Assembly (NCBI RefSeq): GCF_013140855.1
Contig: NZ_JABBPG010000011.1
Location: forward strand, 1 to 64,000
Length of the DNA: 64,000 nt
Direction: 5' to 3'
Source: Pseudoalteromonas caenipelagi
GTDB lineage: Bacteria; Pseudomonadota; Gammaproteobacteria; Enterobacterales; Alteromonadaceae
Both the position numbers and the translations under genes were made by a program. Shown here one piece after another: positions 44,907 to 53,478 of this stretch; position 1 is the first letter of the stretch; each line of letters begins with the position of its first letter. The notes below the pieces were generated by a model. The model did no database searches. It worked only from the letters and a program-made list of their open reading frames with translations, and was not told where the DNA came from.

Positions 44907-44939
44907 GCCAATAAACACCTGTTTAGGGGGTTTATTGGC
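44907..44939 (+). terminator. Hairpin after purC
   Basis: GCCAATAAAC and GTTTATTGGC form a perfect 10-bp stem around a 13-nt loop, 15 bp after the stop. The T-run is absent, so termination strength is uncertain. Confidence 0.55.
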
Positions 44940-45017
44940 GCTTATCTCTCAAATGCCTTGCAATTGTTTGCCTTGTCAATTTTACTTACAGTTATGTTGA
45001 GCAAATAAAGGCAAGCT

Positions 45018-45671
45018 ATGCCTCGTTACACTCTAAAAAAACGCGTCGGCATGATACTGAGTTTGTCGGTATTGAGCTGTGTTAGCATTGCTCTAAAGGC
45101 AAAAACACTCACCATAGTGGATCAATTTGGTAATCCTGTAGAGCATGCCGTGGTTGAGTTATTGCAATCCACAGCGCAGCAGCCGGTCACAAAAACGCCT
45201 GCAATTATGGATCAGGTGCAAAAGCAATTTGCACCTAAGCTGCTGACGATTGTAAAAGGGCAGCAAGTGTCTTTTCCAAATAGTGATGATATACGCCATC
45301 ATGTGTATTCATTTTCACCTGCAAAGCCTTTTGAGCTAAAGCTGTATGCGGGAACGCCAAAAGCGCCAATTACATTTGAACAACCTGGGGTGGTGGTGCT
45401 GGGGTGCAATATTCACGACTCGATGGTTGGCTATATTTATATTGCCCAATCAAGCGCCCATTTTGTTTCTGATGAGCAAGGGAACGTGACTCTACCAGAT
45501 ACAACAACCTCTTATTGGTTATGGCATCCAGAACAAGCACAAGAGATCATAGAGCGTACTGAACATGATTGGCCAGCAGGACACAGTAATAGTAAAGTCG
45601 AAATTAAACTGACAAAGCCAGAGCCGCGTAATACATTTGGTGAAATGTTTAAGGAACATCATGGGAACTAG
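45018..45671 (+). CDS. Periplasmic cupredoxin-like (methylamine utilisation-type) protein
   Basis: The 217-residue protein has a signal peptide (about residues 1-28) and a cupredoxin-type copper-binding core. A His lies in DDIRHHVYSF, and Cys, His and Met are in VVLGCNIHDSMVGYIYI, the pattern of plastocyanin-like blue copper sites. It could carry electrons or sense copper or redox state in the periplasm. AAGG lies before the ATG. The next gene starts 11 bp before its stop. It heads a four-gene run (45018-49218). Confidence 0.84.
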   Translation: MPRYTLKKRVGMILSLSVLSCVSIALKAKTLTIVDQFGNPVEHAVVELLQSTAQQPVTKTPAIMDQVQKQFAPKLLTIVKGQQVSFPNSDDIRHHVYSFSPAKPFELKLYAGTPKAPITFEQPGVVVLGCNIHDSMVGYIYIAQSSAHFVSDEQGNVTLPDTTTSYWLWHPEQAQEIIERTEHDWPAGHSNSKVEIKLTKPEPRNTFGEMFKEHHGN

Positions 45672-47976
45672 CTTAAAACATCGCATTATCATGTTATGTG
45701 TTGGCCTAGTGTTACTGACCGCTGTGTCGAGCTTGGTTAGCTTTTGGTGGTCAACAAGTCACTTTAACGAAAGCCAAGTGCAGCAAGATATGCAAGTTGC
45801 AAAAAATGTGTATCAGCAATATCTAAAAGCAAAAGAACGTTTGCTGGTTACCGCTGCAACGGTGCTAACTGCAGACTTTGGTTTTAAGCAAGCTGTTGCC
45901 ACACGTGATGCGGATACCATTAGCAGTGTACTTTATAACCATAGCCAACGCATTGACGCTGACTTGATGTTGTTATTTGACACGCAAGGAAAGTTGATAT
46001 CAGCAGACAAACGCGATATTGCGCTGCCAGCTGATACTTCAACACTACTCAAGCAGTTGCTTGCACAAGGTAATAGCTCTACATTTATGGTGATTAACGA
46101 AGCATTGTACCAAGTTATCGTTTTACCAGTTAAAGCACCTAGAACGATTGCTTACAGCATGGTTGGGTTTGTAATCGATACCAGTGTGGCCAAAGAGCTA
46201 AAAGAATTAACGGGGATGGAAATAAGCTTTGTTGCCACACACACCGGGCTCAAAGCCACAACATTGGTTGGGCATCCGTCACACCTTACATTACTTGAGT
46301 ATATAGATAGCCAAATTGTAGAGCGCTGGTTTAGCGAAGACCCAGTGTACCTCAGTGCTAAATTGCAACTGCCAGGACTTGAAGATAACCCGATACGTGT
46401 TGTGCTCAGTGCAGATTTGAGTGAGCACTACCAAGAGTTTGATAAGTTAGTTCTCACCGTGATTTTATTATCATTTGGTACCATTATTTTAGGCTTTATT
46501 ACTAGCGGGATTTTAGCGAGTAATTTAGCAACGCCACTGCAGCAGCTTACGGTCATGGCAAAACAGTTTGCTCAGGGTAATTATCGGGCAAAAATCTCTG
46601 AGTCTCGCCCTAGCAAAGAGGTGTGTGAACTGGTCGATGCTTTTCAGGAAATGGGTGAAGACATTCAAACACGTGAGAAACAAATACGGTTTCAGGCTCG
46701 TCATGACTCATTAACTGGGTTTTACAACCGCACTGCTGCACTTGACCTTTTATCTCAACATACTGAAAAGGAAAGTGCGTGTTATTTGATAGCGCTAGAT
46801 ATTAAAGGTCTTCGGCATATCAATGACAAGCTTGGTCCAAGGGTCGGAGATAGTTGTATCCAAGCCGTAGCGCAACGCATCAAAGAGTCTACACAAGGTG
46901 CTATTGGCTTTAACGCTCGGTTGGGGGGGGATGAATTTTTAAGTGTGGTAGAAGCAGCTCCTCATATATCAAAGCAGCAATGCGTTACTCAGTTACAAGA
47001 GGCACTCAATAAACACTATGAGATTCAGAATTTAGAGATCACGCTACGTTTTAGTATTGGTGTTGTGCAATATCCAGAACAAGCGCAAACTCCAGAAGAT
47101 ATGATTCGTCGCGCTTTGATTGCGGTTGATACCGCAGCCCAAGATAGGCATGAAGTTTACTTTTACCAAAATGGTGAAGATGAGGCACATTTGGAGCGTT
47201 TGCAGATCATTGACGAGCTCAAACAAGCATTGCAAAACGATGACGGTCAATTGTTTATGGCATATCAGCCCAAACTTAATATTAACAGTGGGCAAATAGA
47301 CAAGGTAGAGGCGCTAATACGTTGGCAGCGCAGTAACGGTGAGTGGGTGTCTCCCGAGTTGTTTATTGATTTGGCTGAACAATCAGGCTTGATTGTAGAG
47401 CTCACCCAATGGGTGGTATGCACTGTGGTAGCGCAAGTTGGCAGCTGGCTTAAAGAAGGGCTGACTATGAAGGCGGCCATTAATGTTTCAGCGCAAGATA
47501 TTGCACATGGAGATTTCCTTGCTCATTTAGACAGTCAACTCACCAAGTATTCAGTGCCAGCAAAGCTCATTACCATTGAGTTGACAGAGCGTGACATGAT
47601 CGAAAATGAGGAGCAGGGCATAAACACACTCAAGGCGCTCAAGTCACTGGGGGTTATGATTTCTCTAGATGACTATGGGGTTGGTCAAACGTCGTTAGGT
47701 AGGTTAAAAATGTTGCCAATCGATGAGTTAAAACTGGATAAAGTATTTATTTTAAAACTCAATGAATCTCACCAAGATCAGTGTATTGTGCAGTCGACCA
47801 TTTCTTTGGGGCATCAACTTGGTTTTTCGGTAGTCTCTGAAGGGGTTGAGAATCTAGAGTCTTTAAATTTACTCAAGCAAATGCGGTGTGATTACGCACA
47901 AGGTTATCACTTAAGTCGCCCTCTGCCAGCGCACGAATTTCTTAATTGGCTAGGTAATTACAATGAAGTGGGTTAG
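45661..47976 (+). CDS. Membrane GGDEF-EAL cyclic-di-GMP enzyme
   Basis: The 771-residue protein starts at the ATG at 45661 (AAGGA upstream, overlapping the previous gene by 11 bp). It has a membrane helix near 9-30, a periplasmic sensor, a second helix near 255-280 and a HAMP domain. The GGDEF domain follows with an intact RLGGDEF. The EAL domain has EALIRW, ELTERD, DDYGVGQTSL and SEGVE, so phosphodiesterase activity is likely. A run of eight G (46923-46930) encodes the GGDEF glycines. The stop overlaps the next start by 14 bp. Confidence 0.92.
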   Translation: MGTSLKHRIIMLCVGLVLLTAVSSLVSFWWSTSHFNESQVQQDMQVAKNVYQQYLKAKERLLVTAATVLTADFGFKQAVATRDADTISSVLYNHSQRIDADLMLLFDTQGKLISADKRDIALPADTSTLLKQLLAQGNSSTFMVINEALYQVIVLPVKAPRTIAYSMVGFVIDTSVAKELKELTGMEISFVATHTGLKATTLVGHPSHLTLLEYIDSQIVERWFSEDPVYLSAKLQLPGLEDNPIRVVLSADLSEHYQEFDKLVLTVILLSFGTIILGFITSGILASNLATPLQQLTVMAKQFAQGNYRAKISESRPSKEVCELVDAFQEMGEDIQTREKQIRFQARHDSLTGFYNRTAALDLLSQHTEKESACYLIALDIKGLRHINDKLGPRVGDSCIQAVAQRIKESTQGAIGFNARLGGDEFLSVVEAAPHISKQQCVTQLQEALNKHYEIQNLEITLRFSIGVVQYPEQAQTPEDMIRRALIAVDTAAQDRHEVYFYQNGEDEAHLERLQIIDELKQALQNDDGQLFMAYQPKLNINSGQIDKVEALIRWQRSNGEWVSPELFIDLAEQSGLIVELTQWVVCTVVAQVGSWLKEGLTMKAAINVSAQDIAHGDFLAHLDSQLTKYSVPAKLITIELTERDMIENEEQGINTLKALKSLGVMISLDDYGVGQTSLGRLKMLPIDELKLDKVFILKLNESHQDQCIVQSTISLGHQLGFSVVSEGVENLESLNLLKQMRCDYAQGYHLSRPLPAHEFLNWLGNYNEVG

Positions 47977-48784
47977 TTTTTTAGCAACATTACTGTTTTG
48001 CAACACTGCACTTGCAGGTGGCAAACTGTTAGCAACACCTGGTGTGTCACAAATCGAAGGCAGCGCGGGTGGTGGTATTGTGCCTTGGGCGCAGCTAGCA
48101 GGGTACGCAAGCGAAGATGAATGGTCTATCGGGGCTTTTTGTAGTCGTGGCAATGTTAAAAACTATCGGTTAGATGTCTGTGGCGTTCAAGGTAATTTAT
48201 TTAATCGCATAGAGCTTAGCTATGCTGAGCAAGAGTTTGAAGTTCCTGCACTTAACACCCGTATAGAGCAAAAAGTAAGTGGTGTAAAAGTCCGATTATA
48301 TGGCGATATTGTGTATAGTGATTGGCCCCAGCTCAGCGTGGGTATACAGCATAAATCGTTAAAAGATGGCAAAGTTGCCAAGTTGCTTGGCGCGGGTAGT
48401 ACCCGTGGTGACGATATTTATTTAGCGGCAAGTAAGTTGCACTTAGGCGCACTCAATGGATATAACTGGTTTTGGAATATAACGGCCAGATACAGTGAGG
48501 CAAATCAAACGGGCTTGTTAGGATTTGGTGCCAAACATGCAGATAAAAGTTGGTTATTAGAAGCCAGCAGCGCAGTGTTTTTATCTAGAGAGGTTGCACT
48601 TGGTGTTGAATTTCGCGAAAAGCCAAACAATTTGGGATTAGGGGAGAGTCATTGGCGAGATATCTTTATTGCTTGGTTTCCCAATAAATCATTGAATGTC
48701 ACCGCTGCTTGGTTGGATTTGGGCTCCATTGCTGGTGTTGATCAGCAAACAGGTTGGTACGTGTCAATCACGGGGTATTTTTAA
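47963..48784 (+). CDS. DUF3034 family outer-membrane protein
   Basis: The 273-residue protein has a signal peptide (MKWVSFLATLLFCNTALA) and then GGKLLATPGVSQIEGSAGGGIVPWAQLAGY, the start of the DUF3034 family. Alternating strands and a terminal aromatic (VSITGYF) suggest a beta-barrel in the outer membrane. It starts 14 bp inside the previous gene. Its stop shares a base with the next start (TAATG). Function is unknown. Confidence 0.8.
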   Translation: MKWVSFLATLLFCNTALAGGKLLATPGVSQIEGSAGGGIVPWAQLAGYASEDEWSIGAFCSRGNVKNYRLDVCGVQGNLFNRIELSYAEQEFEVPALNTRIEQKVSGVKVRLYGDIVYSDWPQLSVGIQHKSLKDGKVAKLLGAGSTRGDDIYLAASKLHLGALNGYNWFWNITARYSEANQTGLLGFGAKHADKSWLLEASSAVFLSREVALGVEFREKPNNLGLGESHWRDIFIAWFPNKSLNVTAAWLDLGSIAGVDQQTGWYVSITGYF

Positions 48785-49218
48785 TGAGTCTGAGTAACAG
48801 CTACAAGAGATTATTGCTTGCAATTACTATGATGGTTGCGCTATCGGCATGTCAAAGTACACCAACCACCTTGTATCAGCAAGTCGGCGAACAAGCAGGA
48901 CTAGAGCGGCTAGTGGATGCTTTTATCAAGCAAATTGGTCAAGATGAAGTGGTTTTTCCGTACTTTAAGCAAACTAATGTGAGCCATTTTCGCGCCGGAT
49001 TTATTACGCATATGTGTGATGTACTGGATGGCCCTTGTACGTATGAAGGTGACAATATGGTGCAGATCCACACCGGAATGAAAATCAATGAACATGATTT
49101 TAATCACACAGTGGACCTCTTAATTGCTGCAATGAATGAAGTTAGATTGAGCCACAGCTTGCAGAACAAAATTTTAGCGCGTTTGGCTCCATTGCGTGCG
49201 CAGATCATTAAAATTTAA
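48784..49218 (+). CDS. Lipoprotein group 1 truncated haemoglobin
   Basis: This 144-residue protein has a lipobox (LSAC, Cys23) followed by a group 1 truncated globin. LYQQVGEQAGLERLVDAFIKQI is the family start, YFKQTNVSHFRAGFITHMCDVLDGPC holds the distal part, and MVQIHTGMKINEHDFNHTVDLL contains the proximal His. Most truncated globins are cytoplasmic, so a lipid anchor is notable. The ATG is inside TAATG at the previous stop, so it is translationally coupled. Its end overlaps the convergent GT9 stop. It may bind oxygen or nitric oxide in the envelope. Confidence 0.85.
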   Translation: MSLSNSYKRLLLAITMMVALSACQSTPTTLYQQVGEQAGLERLVDAFIKQIGQDEVVFPYFKQTNVSHFRAGFITHMCDVLDGPCTYEGDNMVQIHTGMKINEHDFNHTVDLLIAAMNEVRLSHSLQNKILARLAPLRAQIIKI

Positions 49219-50249
49219 TCAGGCGCAAGCAACTCAAGCGCCGCTTGAGTAATTTGTTGTGGGCTAATTGCCGTTATAATTTCATATTCATTAAGACTAC
49301 AGCTTTGGCTTATAAGCGCAGTAAATTGCTTGTTTTTTGGTGCGACAACCGACCACGCAGAGGTGCCAAAACCGACAATTGCGACACAGGGAGTATTAAC
49401 TGCTACTGCCATATGCATAGGACCTGAATCGATACTGATCATCAATTGACATGCTGCAATACAATCCACTAATTCCGATAGGCTAGTGGTACCCGTGAGT
49501 ACTGTAGCGGAAATATCATCAGCAGCTAATTGACTAGCAAGTTGCTGGCTTTCTTCCTTTTCAGAAGGGTCGCCAAGCAAATAAAAATGTACTTCTTTTT
49601 GTTTGGCAAGGCGTTGCAAAGTTTGTAAGGCAAGTTCGTTAGGGTAATGGCGAGGCCCTTTGTTTTTGCCTCCAAAGTAAACAGCTACAGGGGTATGCGT
49701 TTCATGCTTTACTATCATGTCTGTCGTTTGATAGCTGAGTTTAGGCAATGAGTAGCGCTTGAATGGCTGACCATGACAATCATTTACTAGTTGGCAATAG
49801 CGGTGAATATAATGGTGGTTGGGGTTTAGCTTTAAGCCATGGCTAAGCAGCGGTGTACGGCCATTTTGGCGATAACCTAAAATATATTTAATGCCTGCAA
49901 ATGTGCATAATAGCGCTTCGCTTAATGACCCCCGAAACAGTATCGCCATAGCGAATTGGTATTGCTTGAGATACTTCGCTTTTGCAAACACCGAGTGTGT
50001 ATTACCGCTTTCGTATCGTTTATCTGCAATCACATGTAGTTTTTCACTTGTGTTTCTTGCAAAAATTTCACACATAAATGGACGCGCTAACAAATAGATA
50101 TCATTGTTAGGATAGAGTTCGCGCAGCATATCGATTGCAGGTAAGGTATTAATAGCATCGCCAATAAACTTAGGTAATACGACCAGAATTGCGCCTGTAA
50201 CTTGGGTAGTTTGCAGTGGTTTCAAAATAATATTGTAGCTGTGTTGCAC
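49215..50249 (-). CDS. Glycosyltransferase family 9 (heptosyltransferase-like)
   Basis: The 344-residue protein resembles ADP-heptose:LPS heptosyltransferases: ILVVLPKFIGDAINTLPAIDML at the N-terminus and LMISIDSGPMHMAVAVNTPCVAIVG near the C-terminus. It probably adds a sugar to lipopolysaccharide core. The apparent start is GTG at 50249 without a clear ribosome-binding site, so the true start may differ slightly. It is convergent with the globin gene (4-bp overlap) and divergent from the sulfurtransferase. Confidence 0.86.
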   Translation of the reverse strand: MQHSYNIILKPLQTTQVTGAILVVLPKFIGDAINTLPAIDMLRELYPNNDIYLLARPFMCEIFARNTSEKLHVIADKRYESGNTHSVFAKAKYLKQYQFAMAILFRGSLSEALLCTFAGIKYILGYRQNGRTPLLSHGLKLNPNHHYIHRYCQLVNDCHGQPFKRYSLPKLSYQTTDMIVKHETHTPVAVYFGGKNKGPRHYPNELALQTLQRLAKQKEVHFYLLGDPSEKEESQQLASQLAADDISATVLTGTTSLSELVDCIAACQLMISIDSGPMHMAVAVNTPCVAIVGFGTSAWSVVAPKNKQFTALISQSCSLNEYEIITAISPQQITQAALELLAPD

Positions 50250-50319
50250 CTTAATATAACGCTAGTATAACGTGATAATTAGCAAAACTTCATCTGTTAC
50301 AGTGTACAAAGGAGAAGAA

Positions 50320-51147
50320 ATGAAGAATTTAAAAAGTTGTGAGTGGCTTGCTGAGCAACTAGAAAAGGTACATGTATTGGATGCGGGAATTGTGAAACCT
50401 GGAGTCAATAACCCCTATGTACCGAGTGCAATCATATACGGCGCAAAGCGTTTTGATATCAGTGGTGCCTTGTCAGATCCAACGGCGAGTTTGCCGAACA
50501 CGATGTGTGATAAAGCACAGTTTCAAGCCAGTATGCGTCAACTGGGCATAAATCAGCATGACACTGTGATTGTGTATGACGACATGGGGTTGTTCAGTGC
50601 CGCCCGAGCATGGTGGATGTTTAAAAGTATGGGCTTTGAGCAGGTGTATGTGCTTGATGGTGGGTTGCCGCGCTGGTTAGAGTTAGGTTTACCCTGCGCG
50701 CAAGCGTATGTGATTTGCCAAGCCGTGGGCGATTTTGTTGCAAAACCGCAAGCCAATTACTTTATCGATAGCCAGCAGGTGCTTAATGCTATCGAGGATG
50801 AATCGGTTTTGTTACTCGATGCACGAAGTGCCAAGCGCTTTACTGGCGAAGACCCCGAGCCGCGAGATAACATGCGAAGCGGGCATATTCCAAATAGTAA
50901 AAGCCTGCCGTATCAGCAAATACTTAATGAACAAGGTCTGGTAAAGTCTACGAGTGAGCTAAAAGCGCTGTTTGTGCAGTTAGGCGTGACCGATCAAGCC
51001 TTGCAATTTAGTTGTGGCTCGGGCGTGACAGCCTGTATTTTAGCAATGGCAGCTGATGAATGTGGTTATACCAAATTGGCAGTATATGATGGTTCTTGGA
51101 GTGAGTGGGGACAACCGAGTAACTTACCCGTGGCAACCGGCGCTTAG
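50320..51147 (+). CDS. Sulfurtransferase (3-mercaptopyruvate/thiosulfate type)
   Basis: The 275-residue protein has two rhodanese domains, with the catalytic Cys232 in FSCGSGVTACI, a loop of the 3-mercaptopyruvate sulfurtransferase type. GGAG 5 nt before the ATG at 50320 fixes the start. It should transfer sulfane sulfur to thiols or cyanide. RSAKRFTGEDPEPR in the second domain is also conserved. It may be named sseA, but I leave the symbol open. Its stop overlaps the convergent Cys-rich gene by 4 bp. Confidence 0.9.
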   Translation: MKNLKSCEWLAEQLEKVHVLDAGIVKPGVNNPYVPSAIIYGAKRFDISGALSDPTASLPNTMCDKAQFQASMRQLGINQHDTVIVYDDMGLFSAARAWWMFKSMGFEQVYVLDGGLPRWLELGLPCAQAYVICQAVGDFVAKPQANYFIDSQQVLNAIEDESVLLLDARSAKRFTGEDPEPRDNMRSGHIPNSKSLPYQQILNEQGLVKSTSELKALFVQLGVTDQALQFSCGSGVTACILAMAADECGYTKLAVYDGSWSEWGQPSNLPVATGA

Positions 51148-51473
51148 CTAAAAGGGCAATGCTTACAGCCATTGCCACAGCAGTTACCGCGTTTTAGGTG
51201 AGCCCAGCGGCTCATAACGAATAAGCCATCTTCAATACTGTAGTCTAGTCCTTCAATGGCTGCAGAATGCTTGAACGGGCGTGCCAATGCTAGTTGTTCT
51301 GCTATGGGCATTTCATTTAGACTGTCAATATACGTGCGTAGCTTGGTTATCAGACACGCTCGGCATAGACAGCCATTGGCATCTGATAAAGGTAAAATGT
51401 TAGGTAATTCGGTACACCAGCATTGATGGTTGGCGCTGCATTTTATTTGAATTCCACAATTAGAACATGACAT
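51144..51473 (-). CDS. Cysteine-rich CWC and DUF5522 fusion protein
   Basis: The 109-residue protein has an N-terminal Cys-rich CWC-type part (CSNCGIQIKCSANHQCWC). A C-terminal DUF5522-like part follows (EDGLFVMSRWAHLKRGNCCGNGCKHCPF). Cysteines are arranged as if to bind zinc. Function is unknown. It is nearly back-to-back with the next gene (15 bp between the starts) and its stop overlaps the convergent sulfurtransferase stop. Confidence 0.78.
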   Translation of the reverse strand: MSCSNCGIQIKCSANHQCWCTELPNILPLSDANGCLCRACLITKLRTYIDSLNEMPIAEQLALARPFKHSAAIEGLDYSIEDGLFVMSRWAHLKRGNCCGNGCKHCPFS

Positions 51474-51488
51474 GAATTTTCAACATAA

Positions 51489-51830
51489 ATGAATAACAAC
51501 ATGGATAATACCACAGCCCACTACCAAGATTTAGCAACTCTGGTACGTTTTGCGTCAGGATATCAGAATGTATACGCGCGCCTGATAAATTACCCACAGG
51601 ATCAAGTCTGCTACATTGTTAGTAACCTAGATATATGCGCCGCTTTGGAACAAGTACTGCAAGGGCATGTGGATATGGATGATGTAGAAATGTGGGCAAG
51701 TTTATTAGAAATGCGCGGGGACATCGATCACAGCCAAGTTGAGGGAGTGCTCTATGCGCTATCTAACCCAGAACAAATGGGTGAATTAACCTTCGATAAA
51801 ATTAGTCAAATCATGATCCTATTAAAATAA
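51489..51830 (+). CDS. Hypothetical small acidic protein
   Basis: The 113-residue protein is acidic and helical, with HVDMDDVEMWASLLEMRGDIDHSQVEGVLYAL as its most distinctive stretch. There is no signal peptide. No family is recognised, although such small acidic proteins can be immunity-type (weak guess). No ribosome-binding site is evident before either of its two possible ATGs. It is followed after 15 bp by the GNAT gene and may be co-transcribed. Confidence 0.6.
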   Translation: MNNNMDNTTAHYQDLATLVRFASGYQNVYARLINYPQDQVCYIVSNLDICAALEQVLQGHVDMDDVEMWASLLEMRGDIDHSQVEGVLYALSNPEQMGELTFDKISQIMILLK

Positions 51831-51845
51831 CAAAGGAATCTATTA

Positions 51846-52325
51846 ATGCCGCTTACGCCAAAGGCAATCCACCAATATTATCAAGATGCCAATTTTACCC
51901 TACACGTTATGCATCCAAAATTTAGTGAAATAGACTATGAGCTAGTGATGCGTAATCAAGTAAGGCTGCGTCAGTTATTTGCAGGTCAAACCGAGTGGCC
52001 AAAGCCTGATATGACAGTGGCAGATAACACCGCTGCTATGGAACACCACTTACGAGAGTTTAACGAAAATATAGCCTACGGATTTTGTGTTTTTGATGCA
52101 GATAACAAAGAATGTATCGGTACAGTGTACATCGATGCCAGTGAAGTCGACGGCTACGACTGCGAGCTACACTACTGGCTTGATGAGTCTTTAATAGCGT
52201 TAGAAGCTGTGCTTAAAGAGCGCATGCTGACATGGCTTAAAGACAAATGGGGATTTGACAACCCAGCCTTAGTGGCGCGAGAAATACCACTGGCACAGTG
52301 GCAAAATATGAAAAAAGCGAGCTGA
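51846..52325 (+). CDS. GNAT-like acetyltransferase domain protein
   Basis: The 159-residue protein has features of the GNAT fold: RNQVRLRQLFAGQTEW, then AYGFCVFDADNKECIGTVYIDASEV (the beta4-beta5 region) and LHYWLDESL. The usual pyrophosphate-binding R/Q-X-X-G-X-A loop is not clear, so activity is uncertain. AAGGAA lies before the ATG. The last codons overlap the hairpin that terminates fbp on the other strand. Confidence 0.6.
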   Translation: MPLTPKAIHQYYQDANFTLHVMHPKFSEIDYELVMRNQVRLRQLFAGQTEWPKPDMTVADNTAAMEHHLREFNENIAYGFCVFDADNKECIGTVYIDASEVDGYDCELHYWLDESLIALEAVLKERMLTWLKDKWGFDNPALVAREIPLAQWQNMKKAS

Positions 52326-52332
52326 TGCTCGC
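52310..52332 (-). terminator. Terminator of fbp inside the GNAT gene end
   Basis: GCGAGC and GCTCGC pair across a TGAT/ATCA loop, and the minus strand continues with TTTTTT. On the plus strand the loop contains the TGA stop of the GNAT gene. So the terminator overlaps the coding 3' end. Confidence 0.85.
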
Positions 52333-52351
52333 CTTTCACTTTATATTTAGT

Positions 52352-53320
52352 CTATTTATGATACCCCAAGCACGCCTCAACTTCGTTTTTTGAGCCTAAG
52401 ATCACTGGTACGCGCTGGTGGATCTCTTGTGGATCGATATCCAAAATACGTTGCTCACCCGTATGGGCAATACCGCCAGCTTGTTCAACTAACATCGCCA
52501 TTGGGTTGGCTTCGTAGAGTAAACGTAGCTTAAATGGCTTGTTAGGATCTTTGGTGTCTGCAGGGTAGGTAAATAAACCACCGCGGCACAGTACGCGGTG
52601 TACATCACCCACCATGGCCGCAATCCAACGCATGTTGAAGTTTTTACCACGTGGGCCTGTGTCACCTGCTAAAAGGTCATTTACGTAGTTTTGCATCGCT
52701 GGTTGCCAGTGGCGCTGGTTAGAGGCATTGATAGCAAACTCTTTGGTGTCTTCAGGAATTTTTGCAAACTCTTCAGTGAGCATAAAGCTGCCGTGAGTTT
52801 TATCCAAGGTGAAAATACGTGTGCCTTTACCAATGGTCAGTGCTAATGTGGTACATGGGCCATAAAGCACATAACCTGCAGCAACTTGCTGGTGGCCAGG
52901 TTGCATGAAAATAGTTTGGTCAGCAGGGTCTGAACCATGCGGCGCTTTCATAATTGAAAAGATAGTACCTACAAGTGAGTTAATATCTGTGTTTGATGAA
53001 CCATCTAGTGGGTCGAAGGCCACGATATATTCAGCATCAGGGTTGCCTGCTACAGTGTAGTCTTCTTCTTCAGATGCAATGGCTTTAACGTAGCCAGACT
53101 CAAGTAGGATGTCTTTTAAAAGTTGGTTAGATAAAACGTCTAGCTTTTTCTGGGTTTCACCTTGAATGTTTTCATCAAGGGTTGAGCCTAGTACGCCAGA
53201 AAGCGCGCCTTGACCAACGCGGAATGAAATCTCTTTACAAGCCGCTAGAATGGTACGGATAAGAGATAATAACTCTCTTGAGCAACCATCATCGATAAGC
53301 ACTGGAGGGAGTCTACGCAT
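52352..53320 (-). CDS. fbp: Fructose-1,6-bisphosphatase class I
   Basis: Fbp (322 residues) hydrolyses fructose-1,6-bisphosphate for gluconeogenesis. The metal-binding motif is [23 protein letters not shown], and SEEEDY (general base region), the [14 protein letters not shown] stretch and [16 protein letters not shown] are present. The length is standard. The minus-strand gene starts 158 bp from the divergent metalloprotease. Confidence 0.96.
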   Translation of the reverse strand: MRRLPPVLIDDGCSRELLSLIRTILAACKEISFRVGQGALSGVLGSTLDENIQGETQKKLDVLSNQLLKDILLESGYVKAIASEEEDYTVAGNPDAEYIVAFDPLDGSSNTDINSLVGTIFSIMKAPHGSDPADQTIFMQPGHQQVAAGYVLYGPCTTLALTIGKGTRIFTLDKTHGSFMLTEEFAKIPEDTKEFAINASNQRHWQPAMQNYVNDLLAGDTGPRGKNFNMRWIAAMVGDVHRVLCRGGLFTYPADTKDPNKPFKLRLLYEANPMAMLVEQAGGIAHTGEQRILDIDPQEIHQRVPVILGSKNEVEACLGYHK

Positions 53321-53478
53321 AGTTTTTGATCCTGATAACGTTGTGGCTTGAGTCTATAAAATGTGAGAGGAGAGCTCAGGCCGCAATTAATTTCGTCTTA
53401 AAATAGCTGAACTTTGTATACAATTTTATATACTGGGTTTGAATCAGCCATTAAAACCACTAATAACAAGGTAAGATC

